Assembly: GCA_003049485.1 (NCBI GenBank)
Contig: PYST01000088.1
Span: forward strand, 1 to 64,000
Reading direction: 5' to 3'
From: Ophioceras dolichostomum
Taxonomy: Eukaryota > Ascomycota > Sordariomycetes > Magnaporthales > Ophioceraceae
DNA length: 64,000 bases
The first letter of the stretch is position 1. Each line of letters starts with the position of its first letter. The notes under the pieces are model-generated. The model searched no databases, was not told the DNA's origin, and saw only the letters and a program-made list of their open reading frames with translations. Positions 22,788-34,853 of the stretch are shown here, piece by piece. A program made the translations under genes and the position numbers.

Positions 22788-25700
22788 CCATGTCCCCCAT
22801 CCCCGTGTCCCCCTTGTTTCCGTTCTTCCGCAAAACATGTAGCTTAGAAATACAGATGGTCGAAATTCAGACGTTGGTAGAGAGAGAGGGATCTACTTCT
22901 TACCTAGATAAAAGAGGCGAGGCCGAGGGGAGCGTTGTTGTCGGTCGTCGATGATTTTCCCTTGAACCTCAAACCTAAGTGTCGACGCGTACCACAATAC
23001 TATCTAAAGCGCGTGACGAGGTTGGCCTGCCGCCAATCACAAAATACTGGTTTGTTTCCAAGTTCGGGCCGCAACCCAAGGACCATGGAACAGAAACGGA
23101 CATGCAGGACATTCAACAGGGTTCAAGGGGTGACTGTGACGCAGTGATTGACCTGTATTTTTGGAGGTTGTGCTCCTGCTCTACCACCTCACATCGTGCG
23201 TCAGTGTGCGCATGAGAGGGCCACTGGACTACGAGCCGCCTAAAGCCGCCGGCAGATCCCCCAAGGCTTTGAGCCAGTTGTCCACCTCCAACCGGTAAAC
23301 AGGCGCCGTCTGTGTGCTACATATGTACGTACATGGAGCTGGTGTTTACTGGACCACGGACACAAGATCGTACATATTCCGTTCAGACAGACAGGTGCAC
23401 GCAACTGTAGTGTCCGAGGGAAGGGAAGCAGCTGCACGCGCTACTTGGTCGTTGTTGCCCAGTAGGTACGGAGTACTTCCGCCGTAGTATTCGTATTTCT
23501 CATGTTCTGGCTAGGCGGCCTGCAGATCTGGGTTGGGTTCAACAACCTGTCAATCCAAAACTCAAAATGACATAACCGCCCCCTTTGCCACCTCCTATGT
23601 GCACATTACACCGTACGAAAGTCGCAAGCTTGCAGGATCTCGGCCCGGAGATAAAAAGAAACATCAGCAAAAAAAAAAAAAAAGGGCAGGAGAGATCTGC
23701 TGAATAAACGGACTATTTTACTCTGCAGTTCTGTGTACTGAATAGGTCTTTCCGCATTACAGCACCCCTAAAAAAAGGGCGAAGATTGCGACAGGGGCTG
23801 ACAAGATGCAGATTTGTTGAACCTGTGACAGATCCGCAGATTGGAAACAAGCACGCACAGCGAACAAGTGTCTGTTCCCCCCGTTTCGAGTCGATCTCCC
23901 TCGGGTGTTTTTTTTTTCTCTTCTTCCTTCAGCCAACCAGAACATTCGGACTTTGGGCTACTTAGAGTTTCTCTGGCTTGGCCGGCGATGAGATCCAGAA
24001 GTTGCTACACGGTACGACTACATCGTCGGCGGGCGCCTCCATATCTGGAAAGAGAAAAAGACCGTCATTGATTGGGGGCCAGAACGATGGTGCGGTCGCC
24101 TCGAACTGCTTCGAAACTAGCAGGTATTGCCCGCGATTGCCAGTGCGAGGCAGCCGAGAGCGCCGTCCCCTAGGCTGGATCGTTTCCCTCTCCAAACATT
24201 TTAAGACGGATATTCATACTTCATACGAGTGAAGCGGACTCATTGGAGAGGTGACAGACAAACGAAGGCGGCTCCGATGACAAACAGGGGTCCCTGGAAG
24301 CCCACCCACACGCTTCGGGCCACCACACACAACCTCCACGCACACCGGAGGTGTTCTGCGCCGGCAAAAATCAGAGGAAGAACGGTTATAGCGATCGGAT
24401 GAAGTGTTCCTTTCTTCTCAGGGGCCATCTCGAACACAGTGATTTCAAAGCCGAGGGAAGGCAAGCAATGGTGGGAGAAAGACAGAGTAGCCAGCACTCA
24501 AAGCGGAGAGAGTGTCGAAGGGTTAGAAGGTGCCGGCTTCGCTTCTGGCACACGCAGCCCGTGGCGGCGGACTCACTTGAAACATTCGCCAGGGCAGGGC
24601 ATAAAAACGAGACCCCCGGCGAGCACGAGGAGCACCGGCACAGCAAAAGAGCCGCGCCGTGCAACCCCGCATTATCAAAAGGATTTTTTGTTCGAAGGTG
24701 ATGCCTGCAAGGTTCCGAACGCCCGGGGACCTCGCGTGAGGCAAAAAAAAGGAAAGCGCTTCACAGGAAAGGACAATGACGACGCCTCATACCGCACACT
24801 TGACTCCTGTCTGGAGGATACGGCATTGGAAATTCCCGGCATATCCCGTGCTCTGCCGTCCAGCGCCCGACGCCCAGCAATCAACCCTACTGTCAAGCTA
24901 AGCAATCTTATAGGTGGTACCTACCTCTAGCAGCTTCAAGTTGGAGTTGAGCAGAAAATTTTCCCCAGGTTCGCTCTGCTTTGAGTTGTCTGTTAGCGCA
25001 TTTCTAAAAGCGTCATTCGGCCATGACCCCACATATTCCGCGAGAAGGCTAACGAAAAGTAGAGTTTCGAAAGAGAGAGAGAGAGAGAGAAAAAAATCGA
25101 ATAAAACATTGAAGGTATTCCTCCCTGCCTGCCTGCTTAGTGCGCTGCCTGTTGGCGAACGACATATGCACACTGCACATGCGGCATGCAAGATGAGACC
25201 AGAACAGGAAAGAAGCAATATTCGGAGTAAAAATACGTGACCACGAGTGTCTTGCCTGCATTCTCCCTTTTTCACAACCTCCCGCCCCATGTTGTTTCCG
25301 CGTCCGGTGTGGCGACTCAATGGGTTTCTTGGGCTTCCTTGTCATTGCAGCCCTGGGTTTCCGGCCGATACCAAGGTAACCTTGTTGGCATTCGATCGCG
25401 ACCGACCCGACGCAAAAGTAAAGCTTCGACGGATGGAGTAGATAGGGCTCTGGCACGCCTCCTTTGTTTAAATGGTTCCCAGGCCATAAGCTGCCGCCAC
25501 ACAGCTCCAATTAGACCTGGCGCGAGTGGGCAATCACTGGAGCTGGCCAGCCCTTTTCCTTGCCCGCTCTGCTTTCCCTCCAGCATAATTGGTTTGCAGG
25601 CAGGTGAGGAGTTTAGCAGGTTCTCCGCACAGTGGCCATCAATCTAGGACAACTAGGACGCTCTACAGACCCACGACCCACAAGATAGCGAGGTACTTCA

Positions 25701-26848
25701 AGTTCCGGGATCAGCCGTGCCGCGGGGCATTTGGGGCCGAAGTACCATCCTAGTCTTGCCGCCCTGGGGTCGCAGAAGGGCTCCGCGGGCTGAATTACCC
25801 CTCCACCAAACTGAAGTCTGAGGGGGTGGTAGCGTCCCTCCGTCCCCACCAAGCGTGGTATCCCACCTCGTCCACCAGCACTACAACGTAACTGGACCTC
25901 CCAGGCAGGCCTCAGGCGGCTGCGTGAATCTGGCGTCCATCTGAGGTGGTCGTCTTGGGTCCAGTCTCTTGTCAATCTCAATCCCCCCACAGGCGACATC
26001 CGACCGCCACCACCATCCACAAACCAAACACCAACAACCAAGAGCAATTACTCCGTGCGTCCTCCTCTGCACTGCGCACTTGGTGCCTTCCTTCCCAACG
26101 CCTCGACCGACACTGCGTCGCCCCTTCTACTTGCATTTTGCAGGTCCCCCCATTTTGCGAGACCCTTTTCAGGCCAGCCTTTTGCCCGCTCCTCGGGAAT
26201 CATCACCTCCTTTTTCTGTTCCGACCACATTCGACCCGACTAGAAAAGAAGACAAGAGGAAGCAGAGAAGAAGGCATCCTAGCACTGGTGACCCTCCGCC
26301 TGCCTGCTTGCTTGCTATTCTGCTCCATTGTCCTCCTGTCGCCTCCTATTCTGCAACGACCGGAACTGAAAAACCCACCTACCAATCACCGCTGAATACC
26401 TTTCAACCGAGTAGGGGGAGAGGACCGTGCTGCGAACTCTCTCGCTCTCTCCGCCTTGAATCCCAACTTCACCGCCGCCCCTTCACCCCCCTACGAACAC
26501 CAAAACCAACGAACGCCCGCACATCGGCAACACGTCGACGGCTCTGGCCAGCGAGTATCGAGAACATTCCGCTCTGATATTATACATGTCGGCACGTAAT
26601 TCGCGACCCTTTCGCATTCGCCGCTCCTGAATGCCAGGCCGAGGTGCTCCCCTCGATTTTCGCAATTCAGTGTAACTCTGCTCGGCTTTGCGGACCAAAT
26701 CGCCAGTCGCCTTGCCCAGCCTTGATTTGGGGGTTCACCTTAAGCATTCCTCTGCGCCAGGGCACCAGGACTGTCAACACCAAATCCGCCAGCGACGAGT
26801 ACGCAATCCTGCGCTTGCCCCATCCAGGTGTGGAATTTCGCATATTCG
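22788..26848. other. Intergenic region downstream of GRS1, upstream of CLA4
   Basis: No gene is supported in about 4 kb. A (GA) run of about 20 bp lies at 25072-25091, and there is a poly-A stretch near 23670. ORFs such as 24439-24930 and 25969-26577 (plus) are Arg/Pro/Ser-rich without domains. From about 25.9 kb the sequence is C/T-rich and may belong to the CLA4 promoter and leader. Confidence 0.4.
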
Positions 26849-26996
26849 GTATGTAGCTCTTCGCTTTCCTCTACTCCCCGTACGTTGTATTGCGGTATGC
26901 CCACCTACCTGTCGGCGAGGTGTCGGCCGAAGAAAGGAACAGGGATAGTTTGCATATTCGATCGGTCACTGCCTAACCTCACGGCTTTTCCTACAG
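26849..26996 (+). other. cla4: Putative 5' UTR intron of CLA4
   Basis: A 148-nt segment begins GTATGT and ends CTACAG, with a CTAAC branch sequence about 20 nt before the end, matching fungal introns. It lies upstream of both candidate CLA4 start codons, so it would be a leader intron if transcription starts before it. There is no direct transcript evidence. Confidence 0.5.
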
Positions 26997-27098
26997 CGAG
27001 CGCTCCGGTTGAGACGCTTCCGACCGGCTGCCTGAAGCTAGCTGAGCGTGTCTGAAGAAGGCAGCCGGCGATCTCGCATCGCGCACGCACAAGACAAG

Positions 27099-30000
27099 AT
27101 GGCGTCCCAGAACAGGTATGAATCACCCCAACATTCCATTTGTTGTCCACAGTCCTCCCCCTTCTCGGGGTCTCCACGACAGAGTCTCCGACACGAATTC
27201 CTTTTGGCGCGCGCCGTGAGCGATTCGAATCGGAAAGCGACCGCACACGGCGGCCTAGCGGCCCTCTTCGAACCCCTCTCGGCCCATCCTCCAACCACTT
27301 TTCGGAACAGGGGTCCCAACATCTCCTGCTGCTCCCCCAATCACTACTCTTTATCTGTCAACTGCCTCTCCTGCCTCTCCTCACGCCAGCCCGCCTTGAG
27401 CTTTACGGTAGAACTGGAAGCATCTCAACGAAATAAATCGCTGACGTCGAGTCGATCAACCATGGAAAACAGCATCTACACATCGGGTCAATTCATGAAC
27501 CCAGGCCCTGCGCCACGGCCTCCAACCGATCGGCCTCGACTCAACCTCACTCCCAACACCAACCTGCCGGGGAACATGGCCAGCATGAATTTGAATTCGC
27601 CGGGAATGATGCGGACCCAGCAACCCAGCCAATACAGCGGTTCAACCATCTCGCTGCCTCTGAGCCGACAGGCGTCTGGAACAGACGGTATGGGTGGCGT
27701 TGCCGTCATCAAGGAGGGCTGGGCGCAGGTCAAGGAAAGCAAGAACTTTATACAACCATGGAAGCAAAAGTTCTTGGTGCTTCGCAAAGAGGCGCTCGAC
27801 TTTCACAAGCAAGAGGGCAGCAAAGTGTCATACACGCTCTTCCTGAAAGATGTCATCAACGTCGGTCGGGTAGAAGCTGCAGGCACCATATTCGAGGTCA
27901 AGCGCCACTCGAACGGTTCTTCTACAAGCCCGGGCGACGACGATGGCTCGACCAAGACCCTCCAGATCCGTGTAAAGAGCGACGATGACCTGTACGAGTG
28001 GATCGACTTCATTTACGCCCGCTGTCCCGGAATGGGCGGCGTGAGCAACCCGACCAATTTCTCGCACGCGGTTCACGTCGGGTTCGACCCCCAGACTGGG
28101 GAGTTCGTGGGGCTCCCGCCTGAATGGTCGAAGCTTCTGAACTCCTCGGCCATCACGAAGGAGGACTATGAGAGGAACCCCCAGGCTGTCTTCGAGGTCC
28201 TGGACTTCTACTCGGACCTGACCAAGCGTCAAGACCAAGGCAGCCAGTACCCCACCCCGCAGCCCAGCCCACCGGCGAACAGCATGCAGGCCAAGCAACT
28301 GGGCTACTCCAGCGGCGCATCGGTTGCGCCCCCTAGGCAGATGCCCATGCAGCCCCTCCAAATCCAGCAGCAGCCCATGCAGTCCATGCAGTCCATGCAG
28401 TCCATGCAGCCCATGCAGTCCATGACACCACAGCAGCGCGGGCCCTCGAACAACTACTCCAGCATGCCCCAACAGGTCCCTGGCACTCCTCGCCGCCCGT
28501 CTCCGACCGAGTCTCAGCAGCAGCGCCAGCAGATGCAGGGCATGGCGTCTAATTATGTGTCTGCTGCGGACCGGCAACGAGAAGAGGAGCAGCGCCAGAA
28601 GATGGCCGAGGCCCAGCGGCAACGGCAGCTGGAGATCGAGATGGAGGAGCAGCGTCGCGAGCTTCAAGACTACAACGCCTCTTTGCCCAAGACTAGGACG
28701 CCAATGGCCCAGCAGGAACTTGGCGGCTACGGCTCCCCTTCACCGTCAACAGGTAATGCCGACCGCTTCAACCCAAGTCGTGCGGCTCCCCCTGCGCCCA
28801 AGCCCTCCCCCCAGCCAGGGGCTCCGGGCGCAAGTCTCCGGGCCCAGCGTCCGGCGCCATCCCCACCAACACAGAGCTCGGTCAACTCGCCTCGGCCAGG
28901 CATGTCGCCGCAAACCAGCAGCTCCTCCCCCCAACCCGGCCAACTTCAACGCATACCGACCCGAAACGACCAATCTCCGGCCGGCTCAAACGCGCCGAGG
29001 TACCCCAACGGCACTGCCGCTTCCCAGCCCCGCACCAACGGGTCTCCCCAGACGCAACCCCCCTCGCGACTACCTGCCCCTGTCAAACCCCTCAATGTTG
29101 GTCCCAAGGCTGCGGCGCCGATCGACCCTGTCAAGGCGGCCGAAGCTGCGCTCACAGCCAAGCCGCCTCCTCAGGAAAGACAGAAGGACGTCCGCATGTC
29201 CACCATGTCCGAGAACGAAGTCATGGCCAAGCTCAAGGAAGCCGTGTCCAAGGACGACCCGAACCTGTCGTACTCGAAGCAGAAGAAGATCGGACAGGGC
29301 GCCTCTGGCTCCGTCTACGTGGCCAAGGTCAAGGAGACGGCCGTTAACCCTGTCGCCCGCGACCTCCTCCGGCAGTTCGGCAACAAGGCCCAAGTGGCCA
29401 TCAAGCAAATGGACCTGGCTCACCAACCCCGCAAGGAACTGATCGTCAACGAGATCATGGTCATGAAGGACAGCAACCACAGGAACATCGTCAACTTCCT
29501 CGACGCCTTCCTGCGCAACAACTTCACCGAGCTCTGGGTCGTCATGGAGTACATGGAGGGTGGCGCCCTGACCGACGTCATTGACAACAACCCGAGCATC
29601 TCAGAAGAACAGATCTCTACCATCTGCCTCGAGGTGAGTAGTGCAGTGCCCTCGCTATATCTGGTGGGATCTTGTTTGTTTCGTGTTTTTCACAGCTAAC
29701 CAAAACAAAATGCTACGTCCAGACATGCCGAGGCCTCCAGCACCTCCACTCCCAGAGCATCATCCACCGCGATATCAAGAGCGACAACGTACTTTTGGAC
29801 GCCCGTGGAAACGTGAAGATCAGTATGTTTTAACCTTCCTTTTCTCCGGAGATCATATGTGCAGTATCCTCGAGGGGAATCCAAACTAACCAAACACTTT
29901 TTTTTTCTAAAGCCGATTTCGGCTTCTGCGCCAAGCTCACCGAGACCAAGTCCAAGCGCGCGACCATGGTCGGCACGCCGTACTGGATGGCGCCCGAGGT

Positions 30001-30310
30001 CGTCAAGCAAAAGGAGTACGGCCCCAAGGTCGACATCTGGTCCCTTGGCATCATGGCCATCGAGATGATCGAGTCGGAGCCCCCCTACCTGAACGAGGAG
30101 CCGCTCAAGGCGCTGTATCTGATCGCTACCAACGGGACGCCACGCCTCAAGAACCCGCAGAAGCTCAGCAAGGAGCTGAAGGCCTTCCTGTCGGTCTGCC
30201 TCTGCGTCGACGTGAAGAGCCGAGCCTCGGCGCGGGAGCTGCTCGACCACGACTTCCTCAAGCACGGCTGCTCGCTTTCGAGCTTGGCGGAGCTTCTGCG
30301 GCGGACTTGA
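27099..30310 (+). CDS. cla4: CLA4-type PAK kinase (PH-CRIB-kinase)
   Basis: Preferred model: exons 27099-27115, 27473-29633, 29723-29822 and 29913-30310, 891 aa ([13 protein letters not shown]). Starting at the ATG 27462 instead gives 889 aa ([11 protein letters not shown]); only the first residues differ. In that numbering a PH domain spans about 84-189 ([12 protein letters not shown]...[10 protein letters not shown]) and a CRIB motif 194-222 ([15 protein letters not shown]). A long Gln/Pro/Ser-rich linker with an MQSMQS repeat follows, then the kinase domain from about 604: GQGASGSVY glycine loop, HRDIKSDN catalytic loop, DFGFCAKL, and GTPYWMAPE activation segment. PH plus CRIB plus a Ste20-type kinase identifies Cla4, a Cdc42/Rac effector for polarity, septation and hyphal growth. 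The gene is secure; the first exon is less certain. Confidence 0.93.
28375..28425 (+). repeat. 9-bp minisatellite in the CLA4 linker
   Basis: About five copies of an atgcagtcc unit code in frame for repeated Met-Gln-Ser between the CRIB motif and the kinase domain. Copy number may vary between strains. Confidence 0.75.
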
Positions 30311-33300
30311 GAAAGGACTTGAGGTTTCCTCCCTTCCTCCCATTTTCTGCTTGGGTGGCGTTTCTCTCCTTTATCCATCCTTGCTCCCGTATTTCTTCTT
30401 TCTTTCCTCCCTTTCTCTTCTCTTCTCTCTCTCTCTCTTCTCTTCTCTCTCTCCCCGAATCTCTCTCTCTCTCTCTCTCTATCTCCGAATCTCTCTGAAT
30501 CTCTCTATTTTCTCCCCTTCCGTCGTCACACGTGGTTGGTCTCGGATGGTTTTGGTTTCGGTGCTGTGCGGTTAAACCTTTTTTTTAACGGGATGGATGT
30601 TTATTTTTTCTTCTCGCCAGTACCTGATTTGCTGCTTGATCCCCCTCTTCCTTGTTTGTTGTAAGGTTAGGTCAAAAGGTGGAAAGAATGACCTGAGAAC
30701 GGACGAATGGATGGATGGATGGGCAATAAAAAGAAACACGAACAAGACCATATGCATTCCCAAAGCGAATCAGGCTTGATCAAAGGAGGGGAGGGAGGGG
30801 AAAGGAATGATGGAAATGTAAAGGGAAAGGAGAGGGAAGGGAAGGGAAACAGGGCCTGATAAGGGACGGGACGGGCCTGAAACCACAACACCCCGCGGTG
30901 CCCATCAATCAACCTACCTAGCAACCATATTATACACCTAGAAGAGTGGACAGGCGAGGATGGACTTCTTAAAGAAGGGAAAGGGGATGGGCGGATGGAA
31001 TGAGGCATTTGCGTATCACATACTATGGTAAAGCTTTGGTTTTTGGAAGGGAAAGAACTCTTTTTTTTCTTTTCCCCCTGGAGGTATAAGGGGAGATGGA
31101 GAGGGAAAGTGAGGGAGGAGAACAAAGGAGACGAGACGGAGGATGGATGGATGGATGGATCATTGATCGTTTTCCTGTAATGACTGACACTGACACCCAC
31201 GCACGCATGGTAAAGATGGCTTTTTCTTCTTCTCTTTCTCTCCGATTTTCTCGTTCTGCGGATGATTTCTTGAGATATGCCTCCTCCCATTTGGATTCAC
31301 TGGACTGCTTGCCTAATAGGCAGCCAACTGGACTGCCTTAGTCGGGTTACGTTCGTGTCTGTCTGCCCTGTCCGTTGTCGTCGGTCGATCAGGTACTACT
31401 TGAGTAGGGGATTAGATTGGATTCGTGGGTTAGGTACGGAATACTCAACTGATATTTGGATCTTGGGTGGTTGGACAGCGGACGTGATGCCGTTTCTTGA
31501 ATAGGTTGGATTAGTTGTTTGGGCTCTTGTTGGGATTCTTCGTCTCTAATGCTGCGAGATAGTGGAAACTTGCCCAGGACGTATGGGATGGGATGTAAGT
31601 ATGCCATCTATCTAGCGTCCCATGAATATGGATAGGTTATCAAACCAATGAAGAAGCGGGTGAGCGAGCGCGGGTGTCAAGCAAAAAGGGGTTTAGTGAG
31701 CACAAGGCAGAGAGAGGGGGAATTCCCGCTCAGATATCTGCGCAGAATTTTATATCCTCCCGTCCTCCCGTGAAGCATTACAAACCCGGCTGAGCTTGGG
31801 ATTCTCAAACACATTGCGCCGCCCTCTTCGAGGCAGGCGCTCGGGGGATGAGGTCGGAAACCCTGTCGGTCGGACCATTCTCCTTCCTCCTAATTGCGGT
31901 TTCCGGCGATAAGCGTCGACGGCCGGTGATATAAAAGCAGATCGTTCCATAAACAACGTAGGCAATGATTACTATCAGTCATCCACGTGTGATACCTTGG
32001 GTTTCAAGTGTGATGTACCGCCAGAGAGTTAGTAACCGGACACCTTTTCACGTCGTCGTTGGCCGATCCCCCTATCCATATCCCCGGGCACGGCTCTTAC
32101 GCTGTCTTCGGCCGACGTATTTCGGCAGGCATATCCTCCCGCGGTCCAGGGAGGAGATCACACTTACTCTCTTCCGAGGAGGGGCAGTGCCCGGGCCGAG
32201 CGAGATGCAGAATACAGAGTGTTTCGGAAGTTTCGAAAGAATGAGCAACGCCGCCCGCCCCCAATATCCTGGGGGTGAGAATAGTGCTGGCCTAACCAGA
32301 TTTTTGGACCCAGAAGAGGTTTGTTCACAGGTCGATCACGATCACCAACAGCCAACCAACCAACCACTTAGAAGTCTCGTAAGATTTGGGGGCGCGCCAT
32401 TTTCAATTGTCCCGTCCAGCCGCCGCTATCCGGGGCGGGAATGTTCTCCCTCTCCTCATCTGGACTGACGCATCGGGCGGCCAACATGTCGCTTGGTGAA
32501 ATGACAAATGACGGGAACGGCCTCGATAGGTAGGTGCCTAGCTTGAGGTCGTGTGACGAAGACTAGGAACGGAACCCACTCAATTGGTACCTTCCCTGGT
32601 ACTGATGAAGAATCAAAACAGCCAGAACAACAAGAGTTGGGCCTGCAATGACAAATATCACGGCCCCTGATATGTGTGTATTCGCGCAAACGCGCCTCGC
32701 CAAACAGCTCAAACCTGCCGATCTCTATCTAGGCCTGAAAAAAATGGCCAGCAGCAGAGCCGCCCGGCCCACTAGCTAGCAGGCTGGTCCTAGGCCGTTC
32801 TGTCCCCACCTGTCACGAAGAAGAAATTCCAAGCGGCGGGCAGGCGGCGGGAAGGATGGGAAGGAAAGGAAAGCTCGAGGTGGTTCCACGGCGAACGCAC
32901 CCACCCTGCCGCCCGCCTGACCCGGCCGAATGGCCCGGCCGGCCCAGCGAGCGGCGCGACGAATCTCTTTCTTGGCTTTGTTCGCGCTGTGCGCTCTTCT
33001 TTCCCGCCGCCATCCTTTTTGTGTATGTGCCGGTGATGTGATGTAACGAGCTGGCCTGGCTAGGCCGCGACTTTAGGCTAGCGGCATTCCTTCGATGCGA
33101 CGAGGCCTGCTTGGGTAACCACCAATTTTTGGGGTTTGCTGAAGTTGAGAGATGAAGAATCTGATAAAAGGGAGGCCAGGCCAGGCCAGCAGGGCCAGCA
33201 GGGTCGGCCAGCCGGCCGCTAGCTAGGTCTGGTCACCAACGGTAGATAGTCGTGAGATGCTGGTTTTCGCCTCTCTCACCTCTGTCGTCCCATCTCATCA

Positions 33301-33575
33301 CACCTGTTTTCACGACGGGGGAAGTCGAGCGGTTTCCTTCGTCTGGTGCTGGGAGGTCGGTCCCGAAGCCTGGACCTGTCCGCCCCAAACACCTCACGAA
33401 GCGAGTATCGTAGACGAAAGGATTGGGGTAACACGGTAAAGGGTGTAGGGCGGGAAGGCAGACGATTCGTCGTCCGATACCGGCACACTTGATACACTTG
33501 ATTCGGCGGTCTGCCTGAGGGTCGGTCCCCTTGGTTGCAGCTTTGCCTACCGTCCTCGTTGGGAAGTAGAGGACA

Positions 33576-33577
<2 letters not shown>
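30311..33577. other. CLA4 3' flank and left part of the gene-poor region
   Basis: Starts with a pyrimidine-rich stretch (30411-30510, many TC/TTCTC units), presumably CLA4 3' UTR. GGAT-type tetranucleotide tracts lie at about 30709-30722 and 31140-31160. No ORF is supported, including 31965-32468 (plus). Confidence 0.4.
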
Positions 33578-33664
<87 letters not shown>

Positions 33665-33665
33665 N

Positions 33666-33723
<58 letters not shown>
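33578..33723. repeat. (GA)n microsatellite, about 146 bp, with one undetermined base
   Basis: A pure GA dinucleotide run, interrupted only by an N at 33665. Open frames translated from it (Ser-Leu or Arg-Glu repeats) are artefacts. The N probably marks an assembly join, so the true length is uncertain. Confidence 0.97.
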
Positions 33724-33725
<2 letters not shown>

Positions 33726-34794
33726 ATGGAGTGAGGCAACCAACGACGTAATGAGATGAGAGCGGAGTACAAGACATCGATTGATGTTATATCGTCTCCC
33801 CTGAGACGCCCTCCCAGACAAAGGCAAGACGCCAACTTTCGAGGCTGAGTATTTCGCGTGATTCTGTTGTTCTGGCCACTGGCTGCTTTGTGCGCCTGCC
33901 GACCTTCGGTCCCGAGGAGGTACCAGGTAGAGCTGCAACAGCAGACCAGACAACCTCGGTTGACCGTGCCGCTGTATCCAGTGAGGCTCTGCTCTCGAGG
34001 TGTCGTCATACAAATCAAGAGGGAGACGCGTGCGTACTACAGCAAGCACTTGCTTGCCGTAGTGGCGTTTGAGGCACCGATGGCCAGGCCATATCGGTCG
34101 ACCGAAGGGAGGCGACGTGGTGGTGGTGGTCTGGGCGGCTCAGCACTTAGTCTGGGCAGACCAGGCCAAGCTAAGGTTGTGATAGATATAAGCGGAAGGA
34201 AGGGTGGGTAGGTAGGTCAGACAGGACAGACAAACTTCAGATGAGAGTTAGCGTTTGGTGTGTTCTGGCGGGCGAGTTTGCCTGAGTTGACGAGACGAGA
34301 TGGCAGCTGCGCCATCTTCGACGGACGAGATGCGTATCCGCACGTACGCAAGTGTGTGTGTGTGCTCAGGGCCAATGCCTAATTCCTGTTGCACTAGGGG
34401 ACTCGGGAATATGTAATATGTATGTACCTCCATAGATGCAGATACGGACCGGGCAAAGAATGCGGAAGCAACACACAGGCACCGTAGATGCAAGAAAGCA
34501 AGCAAGCCACAGCACGCACGCATGTACGAGCACAGAGATATGTAGGCCGGTATATGTCTGTCAGCAGCGAAAAGGGCTACCTAACCCGAGTGTGGACGAT
34601 GGCTTTGGTATTTATAGAATTCTGCGACGCGCCTCCCGCGTTTGTACCTACGTAAAGTGATATGCGGGGGGGCCGGATGGCCGGGCATATGCCAAGACGT
34701 TGCCGAGGCGCGGACACGCGGGAAGAAAGATAATGCCCCTGCCCCTTTTTCTTCAACTCTCTTCATCCCACATTTCACCAAGCAGCCGCTGCCG
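33724..34794. other. Gene-poor region between the GA repeat and the poly-C gap
   Basis: No coding region is supported. A short GT run lies at about 34351-34362; otherwise nothing stands out. Confidence 0.4.
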
Positions 34795-34853
34795 CCCCCC
34801 CCCCCCCCCCCCCNNNNNNNNNNNNNNNNNNNNNNNNNNNNNNNNNCCCCCCC
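34795..34853. repeat. Poly-C tract with an unresolved 33-base gap
   Basis: C run at 34795-34813, N at 34814-34846, C run at 34847-34853. The gap lies inside a homopolymer and probably reflects failed sequencing or assembly. Confidence 0.95.

Noticed and set aside
27048..29699. 883-codon frame starting upstream of CLA4 at a GTG
   Set aside because: It begins at a non-ATG codon, passes through the probable N-terminal intron and reads past the GTGAGT donor at 29634 before stopping in the intron.
33233..34049. ORFs of more than 250 codons with Ser-Leu repeats
   Set aside because: Direct translation of the GA microsatellite; length arises from the repeat.
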